Below, piece by piece: positions 16,428-24,851 of a stretch of DNA of 38,146 bases (position 1 is its first letter; every line of letters starts with the position of its first letter). This DNA comes from Acidimicrobiaceae bacterium (lineage in GTDB: Bacteria; Actinomycetota; Acidimicrobiia; Acidimicrobiales; UBA8592): the NCBI GenBank assembly GCA_002722525.1, contig PBMJ01000027.1:1-38146 (forward strand). The letters are read 5' to 3'. The notes under the pieces are model-generated. The model was not told the origin of the DNA. It saw only the letters and a list, made by a program, of their open reading frames with translations, and did not search any database. The position numbers and the translations under genes are program-made.

Positions 16428-17381
16428 ATGGCGATACAAATTATTAATGATCAATCGAGTATTCCAGATAATGCTCAAGGGACTGCAGCCACAATAGGGG
16501 TGTATGACGGCGTTCACCTAGGACACCGCCAGCTCCTTTCCCAACTTCGAGAGAAATCCAAAGAGCAAGGCCTTGCCACCGCAGTTATTACCTTTGATCA
16601 ACACCCGACGAGGGTAACCAGTCCTGAAAATGCTCCGAAATTATTAACATCCTTTTCCCAAAAGATGGAACTATTTGAATCGCAAGGAATTGATTACGCT
16701 TACATCATAAAGTTTGATAAGAGGCGGTCAATGACCCCAGCAGCAGAATTTTTCCAATCAGTCTTCGTGGAAGGTGTTAAAGCAAAGGCCATTATTGTTG
16801 GAGAAGATTTCCAATTTGGCCATAATCGAGAAGGGGACGTAACTTTTCTCAAACGAGAAGGAGCTAAGGAAAGCATTGAGGTTCAGGGTTTACCTCTCTT
16901 TCGGCATTCATCCTCACCTGGCGATGTGGTCTCATCAACAACTATTCGGATGAAGCTGACTGATGGAGATATGAAGATGGCTACAGAAATGCTAGGTCGC
17001 AGATTCGAGCTTGAGGGAACTGTTATGGAAGGGGACCAGCGAGGTCGCCAAATAGGTTTTCCAACGGCAAATTTATCTATTCCTAAAGAAATGCTGTTAC
17101 CCAGAGATGGAGTTTATGCATGCTGGTACAAGCGCCCCGACGGCTCAAGACACATGGCAGCTGTAAATATTGGCCTCCGACCGACTTTTCAAACAAATGA
17201 CAGTAAATCTGTTATTGAAGCGCACCTTATCGATTTTGACGCAGATCTATATGGAGAATCAGGCCACATAGAGTTTGTGGAGTATCTAAGAGAAGAGCAG
17301 CAATTTGATGGGGTCGATGCCCTTGCTGCCCAATTGAAATCGGATGTTGAAGTATCCCAATCCATACTGGGAGCCGTTTAA
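16428..17381 (+). CDS. ribF: bifunctional riboflavin kinase / FAD synthetase
   Basis: RibF converts riboflavin to FMN and then FAD. The N-terminal FAD synthetase domain has the nucleotidyltransferase motif GVYDGVHLGHRQLL (from about residue 24) and the later block IVGEDFQFGHNREGD, SSTTIR. The C-terminal flavokinase domain (about 185-310) shows EGTVMEGDQRGRQIGFPTANL and MAAVNIGLRPTF. 317 residues, both domains complete. It lies between truB and rpsO as in many actinobacteria and probably has its own start site (leaderless candidate upstream). Confidence 0.96.
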   Translation: MAIQIINDQSSIPDNAQGTAATIGVYDGVHLGHRQLLSQLREKSKEQGLATAVITFDQHPTRVTSPENAPKLLTSFSQKMELFESQGIDYAYIIKFDKRRSMTPAAEFFQSVFVEGVKAKAIIVGEDFQFGHNREGDVTFLKREGAKESIEVQGLPLFRHSSSPGDVVSSTTIRMKLTDGDMKMATEMLGRRFELEGTVMEGDQRGRQIGFPTANLSIPKEMLLPRDGVYACWYKRPDGSRHMAAVNIGLRPTFQTNDSKSVIEAHLIDFDADLYGESGHIEFVEYLREEQQFDGVDALAAQLKSDVEVSQSILGAV

Positions 17382-17472
17382 CTTTATAAAAATAGTTCTT
17401 AGGTGTAGTTTCTTCTCTACGCTGGTAGCCTTCGATCGTTCAATAAAGATTATTTTTTTGAGAATATTTGCT

Positions 17473-17518
17473 CTTTCGTTCGGAAATCGGCGATTGGGCA
17501 GGGTAAAAGACCCGAAGG
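17473..17518 (+). promoter_or_regulatory. rpsO 5' leader, candidate three-way junction over the ribosome binding site
   Basis: CTTTCG (17473-17478) pairs with CGAAGG (17513-17518, one G-U), which contains the Shine-Dalgarno core GAAGG. Inside, AATC/GATT (17485-17488 with 17492-17495) and GGT/ACC (17502-17504 with 17510-17512) give two more short stems, i.e. a three-way junction. S15 binds a three-way junction in 16S rRNA and autoregulates in several bacteria. The stems are short and an alternative outer pairing TTCGG/CCGAA (17479-17483 with 17512-17516) exists. The 5' part of this 150-nt gap also has GTGTAG/CTACGC; no clear promoter. Confidence 0.35.
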
Positions 17519-17531
17519 AAAAAATTTAACG

Positions 17532-17801
17532 ATGGCAGCTAACCTCCCACCGAAAAACGAAACAATCGGGAAACACCGTCTTCATGAGTCGGATACTGGA
17601 TCTCCAGAAGTTCAGATTGCGTTATTAACTGACCGAATTGACCATTTGACTGAGCACTTAAAGGTTCATAAAAAAGATCACCATAGTCGACGAGGTTTGC
17701 TTATGTTGGTAGGCCGTCGTCGTCGAATGCTCGACTATGTCAGAAAGAATGATGTAGAGCGTTATAGAGAGATCATCTCAGCGCTTGGTCTTCGCCGATA
17801 G
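17532..17801 (+). CDS. rpsO: 30S ribosomal protein S15
   Basis: S15 is a primary 16S rRNA-binding protein at the h20-h21-h22 junction and contributes to intersubunit bridge B4. The 89-residue length is exactly usual. Motifs: [53 protein letters not shown]. The ATG has GAAGGA about 12 nt upstream, at the end of the possible leader structure. It pairs with pnp downstream, the widespread rpsO-pnp arrangement. Confidence 0.98.
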   Translation: MAANLPPKNETIGKHRLHESDTGSPEVQIALLTDRIDHLTEHLKVHKKDHHSRRGLLMLVGRRRRMLDYVRKNDVERYREIISALGLRR

Positions 17802-17915
17802 TTATAAGTCATCACTTCAGGGTTTATCTGGTAGAAATCGGATACCCTAGAAATAGAAATAGTAAACTACTATAAGGAATAAACAAAAAACAATCCCGCT
17901 GCGATAAGTCAGCTG

Positions 17916-18042
17916 CCAGTTGAAGCGGCCTGAGTATTCTTTGATTTGGGCCTCTTCAACTGGGAAGTTGAACTCTGTAGCTGGTGGTCACCGGAACGTC
18001 CGGAGCCAAAGATTAAGGCATTCGCCTTGAAAAGGAGTTCAA
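17916..18042 (+). promoter_or_regulatory. pnp 5' leader with mutually exclusive helices (switch-like)
   Basis: Four segments compete. Segment 1 CCAGTTGAAG (17916-17925) pairs perfectly over 10 bp with segment 2 CTTCAACTGG (17954-17963), extended by GGCC/GGCC (17927-17930 with 17949-17952). Segment 2 can instead pair over 7 bp with segment 3 AGTTGAA (17966-17972; loop GGGA). Segment 3, as TTGAACTC (17968-17975), is perfectly complementary over 8 bp to segment 4 GAGTTCAA (18035-18042), which overlaps the Shine-Dalgarno GGAG and abuts ATG 18043. So 1:2 permits 3:4 (site closed), while 2:3 frees the site. Two more hairpins lie between: CCGG/CCGG (17991-18003) and AAGGC/GCCTT (18015-18028). A possible -10, TACCCT, is at 17843-17848. 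PNPase autoregulation through a leader hairpin is known in E. coli, and a processed rpsO-pnp hairpin in Streptomyces. Confidence 0.6.
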
Positions 18043-20436
18043 ATGGCTGAAGCCATTTCAGTATCTAGCGCAATAGGCGCCGAAGAGAAAGTATTATCAT
18101 TAGAAACCGGCGTCCTTGCTGGTCAAGCTAATGGTGCGGTTGTAGTGACCATAGGGAGAACCAAAGTTCTTGTCACTGCAACATCTAATAAAAATGTCCG
18201 ACCCGGAACTGATTTTTTTCCACTTACAGTTGATTTCGAAGAGAGAAATTATGCAGCAGGGAAAATACCGGGTTCTTTCTTCCGAAGAGAAGGAAGAGCA
18301 AGTGAAACAGCGATCTTAGCTTGCCGTCTGACTGACAGGCCTCTAAGACCTTTATTTCCAGAAGGATTTAGAAATGATGTACACATAGTAGCGACGGTTC
18401 TTGGAGCTGATCAGGAGAATCCGTATGATGTGCCAGCTATTAATGCTGCTTCAGCAGCACTGTGTATTTCGGATATACCTTTTCAAGGCCCACTTGGATG
18501 TGTCCGAATTGCGTATGACCAGAACGGAGAATGGGTTTCTCTTCCGACGTATGAGGAAGGGGAAGAATCAACATTTGAAATGGTTGTTGCAGGCCGATTG
18601 CTTGATGATGGCGACGTGGCTGTCATGATGGTGGAAGCTGGAGGAACACCTGAGTCCTGGAAGTATTACGAAGAAGGTGCTCCAAAAGTTGATGAAGGTG
18701 TCCTTGCTGCAGGATTAGAGTTTGCTAAAGGGCCGATTAAAGATGCTATTTCTCTTCAATCAGAATTAGTTCAGGTTGCTGGAGCAAAGGAAACTATGGA
18801 AGTAGAGATAGCTGTCGACTACAGCGAAGAGATTTTTGCTGCTGTTGAAGAAAAAGGTGCAGATTTAATCACTGAAAGCCAGAAGATAGCTGATAAATCG
18901 GCAAGAGGTGAAGCCGAAGCTCTTGCAGCCTCGAAGATTAAAGAAGACCTATCAGAAACATTTGATGATGAAGATGCTGAAAAGCAGATTAGTGCAGCAA
19001 TCCGTTCTTTAACCAAAAGCATAGTCAGAAAGAGGATCGTAGAAGACGGCCTTAGGATAGATGGTAGAACTGCAGCTGACCTTCGCCCTATATCCAGCGA
19101 TGTTGGGATGATCCCTACTGCTCATGGTTCCGGACTTTTCCAACGCGGCGAAACTCAAGTTCTCAATATCACTACTTTGGGAACGAAGAGAATGGATCAA
19201 ATGATCGATGGGATAGATCCCATAACCCGTAAGCGGTATATGCATCATTACAATTTCCCACCATTTTCGACAGGTGAAGCCGGATTTATGCGTGGTCCAA
19301 AGCGACGCGAAATCGGTCATGGTGCTCTTGCTGAGCGTGCCCTTCTTCCAGTTATTCCAAGTGAAGAAGAATGGCCCTATACCCTCCGACTCGTCTCGGA
19401 AGTTATGTCATCAAATGGATCTTCATCTATGGCTTCTGTTTGCTCTTCCAGCCTATCTCTGATGGATGCGGGAGTTCCTATCAAAGCTCCTGTGGCTGGA
19501 ATCGCTATGGGGCTTGTTTATGCTGAAGGAAAGTATACGGCATTAACTGATATTCTTGGAGCCGAAGATGCATTTGGAGATATGGACTTTAAAGTAGCCG
19601 GAACATCAGACTTCATTACAGCCCTTCAATTAGATACAAAGATTGATGGTATCCCCGCAGAAGTTTTAGCTGCTGCTCTTAACCAAGCGAAAGAAGCTCG
19701 ATTGGCAATCCTTGATGTGATGAAAGCAGCAATCTCCGAACCTCGAGATGATGTTAGTGATGTAGCGCCAAAGATTATTAGCTTCGAGATACCACTCGAT
19801 AAGATAGGTGAAGTTATCGGCCCCAAAGGTAAGGTAATCAACGCTATGCAGCAGGAGACTGGTGCAGAGATCATCGTTGATGATGATGGAGTTGTTGGCA
19901 CCGTAGCTATAGCCGGAACTGATCGTGATGCGGTTTACGAAGCTGAACGTCAAATTAACCTAATCCTTGACCCTCCGACAGCTGATGTGGGGGAGACCTA
20001 CGCAGGTAAAGTTGTTAACATTACTAATTTTGGAGCGTTTGTTAATATTCTTCCTGGGCGAGACGGATTGTTGCATATTTCTAAAATCGGAGGCAATAAG
20101 CGTATTAATAAGGTCGAAGATGTGCTCGAATTAGGTCAAGAAGTGGAAGTTCGCGTTGAAGACATTGATCCAAACGGAAAGATAAGCCTAGTTCCCGTAG
20201 AAGATGGCTCTTCTAAAGAAAACGTTGACGATGGGAATGATAACGATGAGAAAATTCCTGAAAAGACCGAAGGTAAAAATGAATCAACCAATGATGATGC
20301 TAGAAGCTTTGAAGATGAGTTCGAAGAAGGTTTAGTCGCTGATCTCGGTGATCTAGGACCTCAAGCTGTGGGCAGAAGGAATTCTGGTAACAACTCAAAT
20401 CGTAAAGGTAAAGGACGAGGCGGGAGAAACAGATAG
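18043..20436 (+). CDS. pnp: polyribonucleotide nucleotidyltransferase (PNPase)
   Basis: PNPase is the trimeric phosphorolytic 3'-5' exoribonuclease of mRNA decay. Two RNase PH domains are present: the first from about residue 10 (VLVTATSN, FPLTVDFEERNYAAGKIPGS) and the second from about residue 330 (RIDGRTAADLRPI, GLFQRGETQVL, YNFPPFSTGEAG, DILGAEDAFGDMDFKVAGT). They are joined by the helical linker. A KH domain (about 585, IGEVIGPKGKVINAM) and an S1 domain (about 650-720) follow. The last ~75 residues are acidic, then Gly/Arg/Asn rich. 797 residues is usual for the actinobacterial form. AAAGGAG precedes ATG and lies inside the possible leader switch. Confidence 0.98.
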   Translation: MAEAISVSSAIGAEEKVLSLETGVLAGQANGAVVVTIGRTKVLVTATSNKNVRPGTDFFPLTVDFEERNYAAGKIPGSFFRREGRASETAILACRLTDRPLRPLFPEGFRNDVHIVATVLGADQENPYDVPAINAASAALCISDIPFQGPLGCVRIAYDQNGEWVSLPTYEEGEESTFEMVVAGRLLDDGDVAVMMVEAGGTPESWKYYEEGAPKVDEGVLAAGLEFAKGPIKDAISLQSELVQVAGAKETMEVEIAVDYSEEIFAAVEEKGADLITESQKIADKSARGEAEALAASKIKEDLSETFDDEDAEKQISAAIRSLTKSIVRKRIVEDGLRIDGRTAADLRPISSDVGMIPTAHGSGLFQRGETQVLNITTLGTKRMDQMIDGIDPITRKRYMHHYNFPPFSTGEAGFMRGPKRREIGHGALAERALLPVIPSEEEWPYTLRLVSEVMSSNGSSSMASVCSSSLSLMDAGVPIKAPVAGIAMGLVYAEGKYTALTDILGAEDAFGDMDFKVAGTSDFITALQLDTKIDGIPAEVLAAALNQAKEARLAILDVMKAAISEPRDDVSDVAPKIISFEIPLDKIGEVIGPKGKVINAMQQETGAEIIVDDDGVVGTVAIAGTDRDAVYEAERQINLILDPPTADVGETYAGKVVNITNFGAFVNILPGRDGLLHISKIGGNKRINKVEDVLELGQEVEVRVEDIDPNGKISLVPVEDGSSKENVDDGNDNDEKIPEKTEGKNESTNDDARSFEDEFEEGLVADLGDLGPQAVGRRNSGNNSNRKGKGRGGRNR

Positions 20437-20529
20437 TCTCCCTCTCTGCTTCCCTTTACAGAGCATAACAATCACATCATTTCGAGTAATTAGCGCACAG
20501 TGCCCTCGCCACCGTGGCACAATCATAGT

Positions 20530-21297
20530 ATGACTATAAAAGTTGGAGTACTAGGTGCATCAGGACGCATGGGCTCAGAGGTGTGTAGAGCTGTCATCAA
20601 TGACCATGACACTTCTCTAGTATTAGCGATAGATGAGTTGAATGTTGGCGAAAACGTAACTGGTTGTGATTTGAGCATTACCGATGATTTTTCGGCACTC
20701 GAAGATGCTGATGTAATAGTAGATTTCACAGTTGCTGATTCGGCTAGGGAAAATCTACAACGTGTGGCGAAAGCAGGGATTCATGCCGTAGTAGGAACTT
20801 CAGGATTAACGGAATCAGACATCGCAACATTAGGTAGCCTGTTTAAAGATAGTAATTGTGTCGTAGCCTCAAATTTTGCTATCAGTGCTGTTTTGATGAT
20901 GCGCTTTTCGGAAATGGCGGCCCCACATTTCAATAATGTTGAAATCATCGAGTATCACCACAACTCAAAGATTGATGCTCCATCAGGCACAGCGCTAACA
21001 ACAGCTGAGCGAATAAGTGCATCATCTTCCGAATGGGACGAAAGCTCTACAAGTAACCGCATACTTGAGGGAGCTAGAGGGGGGATAACAGAAGACGGTA
21101 TCACAATACACAGTGTTCGTATGGAAGGGATGGTCGCTCACCAAGATGTGATTTTTGGAACAGAAGGACAGACGCTTACTATTCGCCAAGATAGTTATGA
21201 CCGCTCATCATTTATGCCTGGGGTGTTACTAGCAGTTAAAAAAGTGGGGGACTTCCCTGGCATCACGCTAGGACTTGAAGCACTGCTCAACCTATGA
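20530..21297 (+). CDS. dapB: 4-hydroxy-tetrahydrodipicolinate reductase
   Basis: DapB reduces the DapA product with NAD(P)H in lysine and diaminopimelate synthesis. The nucleotide loop GASGRMG is at residues 9-15, and the family signature EYHHNSKIDAPSGTAL is intact. I start at ATG 20530 (MTIKVGVLGASG, 255 residues), where the Rossmann strand begins; an in-frame GTG at 20500 would add ten atypical residues. No Shine-Dalgarno precedes either. The 93-nt gap after pnp contains a GTGCC/GGCAC stem (20500-20504 with 20516-20520) and CACAAT at -12 to -7, so start and promoter are uncertain. The stop overlaps the next gene in ATGA. Confidence 0.93.
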   Translation: MTIKVGVLGASGRMGSEVCRAVINDHDTSLVLAIDELNVGENVTGCDLSITDDFSALEDADVIVDFTVADSARENLQRVAKAGIHAVVGTSGLTESDIATLGSLFKDSNCVVASNFAISAVLMMRFSEMAAPHFNNVEIIEYHHNSKIDAPSGTALTTAERISASSSEWDESSTSNRILEGARGGITEDGITIHSVRMEGMVAHQDVIFGTEGQTLTIRQDSYDRSSFMPGVLLAVKKVGDFPGITLGLEALLNL

Positions 21298-22049
21298 GAA
21301 AAGCGATTGTTCATGTTTTGATAGGAGCTGCTGTAATCATCATGGTCTTTATGGGCCTCTGGCAGCTAGATCGGCTCGACACTAAACAGAAATTAAATCA
21401 AGAAGTACAAGAAAGAACAGCCGCTACTCTCTTACCAATAGAAGAAGTAGTCGCAGCAAATGACCAATGGGCAGTTGGGGAATCTCTAAAATTTAGAAGA
21501 ATTACTGCAATAGGCGAGTATCGAGATGAGGACAGTGTCCTAATAAGAAACCGTTCGCTAAACGGGGCTCCGGGGTATTGGCTCCTCACACCCCTCCTTA
21601 TTCAGGAAGGCCTAGCAGTCATTGTCAATAGGGGATGGATTCCACTAAGTGCAGAAGACTTTTCTCCCGAAACAGTCGGAGAGGTACGAATCAGTGGCCT
21701 TATTCGAGAAACGACAGAAGCATCTGGTTTGCAGAAAAGTGATCGTCCAGATGGTGTCTTAGAAAGCTTTGGCCGAGTGGATCTCAAGCGATATCAAGAA
21801 CAATTGAGCTATGGGATATATCCTGTTTTCATACAACTGGAGTTCCAAGAGCCAGAAACTCAAGATCAAGGCCTACCACTTAAGCTCGAAATCCCCAATT
21901 TTGATGACGGCCCCCACCTCAATTATGCAATCCAATGGTTCTGTTTTGCTGCAGTATTTGCTATTGGATATCCAGTTGTTTTATGGCGAAATAAGAAAAA
22001 AACCGGAGGAAAAGCCAAACATTCGGAGATTCCAATCGACTATCTTTAG
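21294..22049 (+). CDS. SURF1 family cytochrome oxidase biogenesis protein
   Basis: SURF1 proteins help assemble heme-copper oxidases, probably in heme a handling. The 251-residue protein has the two-helix layout of the family: an N-terminal membrane segment (about residues 5-22) followed by the conserved GLWQLDRL, an extracytoplasmic domain with LIRNRSLNGAPGYWLLTPL and VNRGWIP, and a C-terminal membrane segment (about 212-232, NYAIQWFCFAAVFAIGYPVVL). It overlaps dapB by 4 nt and is followed 72 nt later by dapA, so it is inserted within the DAP genes. A small TTACG/CGTAA hairpin (22050-22063) follows the stop without a U-tract. Confidence 0.9.
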   Translation: MRKAIVHVLIGAAVIIMVFMGLWQLDRLDTKQKLNQEVQERTAATLLPIEEVVAANDQWAVGESLKFRRITAIGEYRDEDSVLIRNRSLNGAPGYWLLTPLLIQEGLAVIVNRGWIPLSAEDFSPETVGEVRISGLIRETTEASGLQKSDRPDGVLESFGRVDLKRYQEQLSYGIYPVFIQLEFQEPETQDQGLPLKLEIPNFDDGPHLNYAIQWFCFAAVFAIGYPVVLWRNKKKTGGKAKHSEIPIDYL

Positions 22050-22121
22050 TTACGTATTCGTAAAGAACTACTTCAAAGCGCTGCTATTCTCAAAGTAATG
22101 GCTTGTTAACGAAAGGCAACA

Positions 22122-23036
22122 ATGGCTCGATTCGGTAAAGTTTTAACCGCTATGGTTACGCCCTTCGGCGAATCAGGAGATTTAGATCTTGAAGTTGCCG
22201 CATCTCTTGCAAATTGGCTTATAGCTAATGGTAACGATGGCCTAGTTGTAGCTGGAACAACAGGAGAATCACCAACCCTGACTCATGACGAGCAAACTGA
22301 ATTGATCGCAACCGTAGTGAATGCAGTTGGCGCTCCTGTAATCGCAGGAGCTGGCAGTAACGACACCAGTGCTGCTATCGAGCTAACTCAAAAAGCAGAT
22401 CAGGCTGGTGCCTCCGCAATTTTAAGCGTAACCCCCTATTATAACCGACCCTCACAAGCTGGATTATTGGATCACTTCCGAGCGATAGCAGGAGCGACCG
22501 AACTTCCTATCGTTCTCTATGACATACCCACTCGAAGTGGAAGAAAAATTGAAACCGAGACTCTACTTGAACTTGCACATACTGTAGACAATATTGTGGC
22601 CCTCAAAGACGCAGCTGGAGACCCATCGGAAACAGCATATTTCTTGTCAGAAGCTCCCAAAGATTTTGAAGTATATTCAGGCGACGATTCATTAACTTTG
22701 CCACTTATGGCTATTGGGGCAGTGGGGGTTATCGGTGTAGCTACCCATTGGACAGGATCTGAGCATCAAAAAATGATGCTTGCTATCGAAAACGGGAATC
22801 TTGAAGAAGCAGTAAGAATAAACGCAAACTTACAGGAATCTTTTCTATATGAGTCATCTCTTGAAGCTCCCAACCCAATCCCAACGAAGGTAATGATGGA
22901 GTTAATCGGCTTCCAGGTAGGAAAAGGGCGCCCTCCAATGCATTCTGTGCCACCTAACCTCCGAGACCTAGCAGTAAAAGTCTTAGCAGAAACTGAAATT
23001 GGGAAAAGCATCGAGTCAGATCGATCAGGAGACTAA
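22122..23036 (+). CDS. dapA: 4-hydroxy-tetrahydrodipicolinate synthase
   Basis: DapA condenses pyruvate with aspartate semialdehyde, the first dedicated step to DAP and lysine. It is a TIM barrel of 304 residues. The active-site parts are seen: GTTGES (Thr46, Thr47), Tyr107 in TPYYNRP, Tyr133 and Arg138 in LYDIPTRSG, and the Schiff-base Lys162 in ALKDAAGD. CGAAAGG lies 7 nt before ATG 22122. DapB, upstream in the same direction, acts on its product; RNase J follows with only 10 nt between the stop and the chosen start. Confidence 0.97.
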   Translation: MARFGKVLTAMVTPFGESGDLDLEVAASLANWLIANGNDGLVVAGTTGESPTLTHDEQTELIATVVNAVGAPVIAGAGSNDTSAAIELTQKADQAGASAILSVTPYYNRPSQAGLLDHFRAIAGATELPIVLYDIPTRSGRKIETETLLELAHTVDNIVALKDAAGDPSETAYFLSEAPKDFEVYSGDDSLTLPLMAIGAVGVIGVATHWTGSEHQKMMLAIENGNLEEAVRINANLQESFLYESSLEAPNPIPTKVMMELIGFQVGKGRPPMHSVPPNLRDLAVKVLAETEIGKSIESDRSGD

Positions 23037-23046
23037 TCCCAAAACT

Positions 23047-24708
23047 ATGGAAAAAGTACGAATAACCTTTCTGGGAGGTTTAGGGGATATCGGTAGAAAT
23101 TGTGCCGTTATCGAGACCCTAAACCAGATACTAATTCTAGATTGTGGTCAGCTATTCCCTGATGAATACATGCCTGGAGCAAATTCAGTGCTTCCTGACC
23201 TGCCATACCTTTTGGATAGAAAAGAAAAGATCGTTGGATGTATAACGACTCATGCCCATGAAGACCACATCGGAGCTCTTCCTTATCTCCTTGAACATAT
23301 AGAACTACCTATCTATGGATCTTCGTTTACTCTTGGAATGATTAGAAATCGGTTAGAGGAGCGCCAACTTCTAAATCGTTGTGAGTTAATAGAGGTAAGT
23401 GACGGTGAAAAGATCGCTATTGGGGATTTTCCCTGCGAGTTTTTACCTGTAACTCATTCTGTTCCTGCAGGTTTGATATCTGCAATCGAAACCCCTCAAG
23501 GCTTAATCGTTCACTCCAGTGACTTCAAGTTAGACCTGAATCCGGTTGATGGCCGACTAACTGATTTAAATCGAATCGCCGAGCTTTCCAGAGATCCAGG
23601 TATCCGCCTCTTGCTTTGCGATTCAACGAATTCGGATATGCCAGGGAGCACCATCTCCGAGTCCGATATCGCTATTTCCTTGGATAAGGCATTTAAATCC
23701 AATGAAAGTAACCGAATTATTGCAGCATGCTTTGCAAGTCATGTCCATCGAGTCGAGCAAATTGCTACGACAGCAATCAACGCAGGGAGAAAGATTTCCA
23801 CATTAGGGCTATCAATGAAAAAAAATCTTTCCCTAGCCCGCCAGTTGGGGATCCTAGAAATTAAAGAAGAGCACCTCGTAGATATTGATGACACTCGTGA
23901 CTACCCTCCACACGAAATATGCATTATCAGCACTGGAACACAGGCTGAGCCTCGTTCGGCTTTAGCTATGGCCGCAACTGGGCAAAGTCGTTGGATCTCC
24001 ATAGGTGCACAGGACTCAGTTATCCTATCGTCGAGGGCTATTCCTGGGAATGAAGAGCGTGTAGGAAAAATGATAAATGCCCTTATGAAACGAGGCGCAG
24101 ATGTTCTGCATTCAGACCATCTAGGACTTCACACTTCGGGGCATGGAAAACAGGAAGAGCTTCAATCACTTCATCAGGCTTCCAATCCGGATTGGTTCGT
24201 TCCAGTTCACGGAGAATATAGACATCTGGTTGCTCACAAAGACCTAGCTGTTGAGATCGGTATGCCTGCCGAAAGAATTCTCCTTGCTACAGACGGCGAC
24301 CAGATTGTACTTACTGACGACGGAATGGAACTTATAGAAAAAGTTACTTCAGGAGGTTACCCATTTGTGCAAGGGAGGATCCTTGAATATGAACACCAAA
24401 TATTCTCTGATAGAAGAATTCTCGGGAAAGAAGGATTCGTAATTGCAACAGTGCAAATTGCTAAAAAAGATAATGAAATCCTGGGAGATCCACAGATTGT
24501 TAGTAGAGGCTGGGTAAGTGCTCACACAGCCAACAGGCTTGAAGAAGAGATCGCAATCGCGGTCAAAAAAGGAGTTCAAAAAACACTTCTTATGGAAGAT
24601 GCAACAGATCAAGATTTAGAGCAACGAGTTAGGAGAATCACTGGGAGTCTCGTAAATGAATTAACAGGTCGTAGGCCTATGATTATCCCTATCGTTCGAA
24701 AAGTATGA
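23047..24708 (+). CDS. rnj: ribonuclease J
   Basis: RNase J is a metallo-beta-lactamase/beta-CASP enzyme with endo- and 5'-3' exonuclease activity on RNA. Zinc motif HAHEDH is at residues 69-74, preceded by LGGLGDIGRN and LILDCGQLFPDE. Further family blocks are PVTHSVP, HSSDFK, the beta-CASP region with STGTQAEPRSAL, and HTSGHGKQEEL with VPVHGEYRHL. I take ATG 23047 (553 residues) since the conserved strand MEKVRITFLGG starts there; AGGAGA is 14 nt upstream, rather far. An in-frame TTG at 22999 would put 16 residues inside dapA. The dapA-rnj-ftsK order is common in actinobacteria. Confidence 0.95.
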   Translation: MEKVRITFLGGLGDIGRNCAVIETLNQILILDCGQLFPDEYMPGANSVLPDLPYLLDRKEKIVGCITTHAHEDHIGALPYLLEHIELPIYGSSFTLGMIRNRLEERQLLNRCELIEVSDGEKIAIGDFPCEFLPVTHSVPAGLISAIETPQGLIVHSSDFKLDLNPVDGRLTDLNRIAELSRDPGIRLLLCDSTNSDMPGSTISESDIAISLDKAFKSNESNRIIAACFASHVHRVEQIATTAINAGRKISTLGLSMKKNLSLARQLGILEIKEEHLVDIDDTRDYPPHEICIISTGTQAEPRSALAMAATGQSRWISIGAQDSVILSSRAIPGNEERVGKMINALMKRGADVLHSDHLGLHTSGHGKQEELQSLHQASNPDWFVPVHGEYRHLVAHKDLAVEIGMPAERILLATDGDQIVLTDDGMELIEKVTSGGYPFVQGRILEYEHQIFSDRRILGKEGFVIATVQIAKKDNEILGDPQIVSRGWVSAHTANRLEEEIAIAVKKGVQKTLLMEDATDQDLEQRVRRITGSLVNELTGRRPMIIPIVRKV

Positions 24709-24745
24709 CCAAAAGTTTTGCTATTATCCATAGGTCAGGTTGCTG

Positions 24746-24769
24746 ATAGGGCACCCCGAAATGTCCTAT
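24746..24769 (+). other. hairpin between rnj and ftsK
   Basis: ATAGGGCA (24746-24753) pairs with TGTCCTAT (24762-24769), 8 bp with one G-U, loop CCCCGAAA. No U-tract follows, so it is not a typical terminator. A TATAGT that could be a -10 for ftsK overlaps its 3' arm (24767-24772), but TTGCTG at 24740-24745 is 21 bp away, too far for a standard promoter. The rest of the 143-nt gap shows nothing clear. Confidence 0.35.
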
Positions 24770-24851
24770 AGTTAGTGTTAACGTTTAATTATCAACAAAC
24801 CTGAAAGAATTCTCAGCACAAGAATCAGAAGTTGGCAGAGAGTTAAAAGAA

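Noticed and set aside
17344-17529. 61-codon frame between ribF and rpsO
   Set aside because: Starts inside ribF, has no coding character and overlaps the structured rpsO leader.
17821-17850. Terminator after rpsO from AGGGT/ACCCT
   Set aside because: The stem is short and interrupted and no T-run follows; readthrough into pnp is expected for this operon.
22050-22063. TTACG/CGTAA hairpin after SURF1 as a terminator
   Set aside because: Only 5 bp, AT-rich, no T-run, and dapA follows closely in the same direction.
21811-22098. 95-codon open frame over the end of the SURF1 gene
   Set aside because: Lies in another frame of a clear SURF1 gene, has no family features, and depends on the SURF1 coding sequence.
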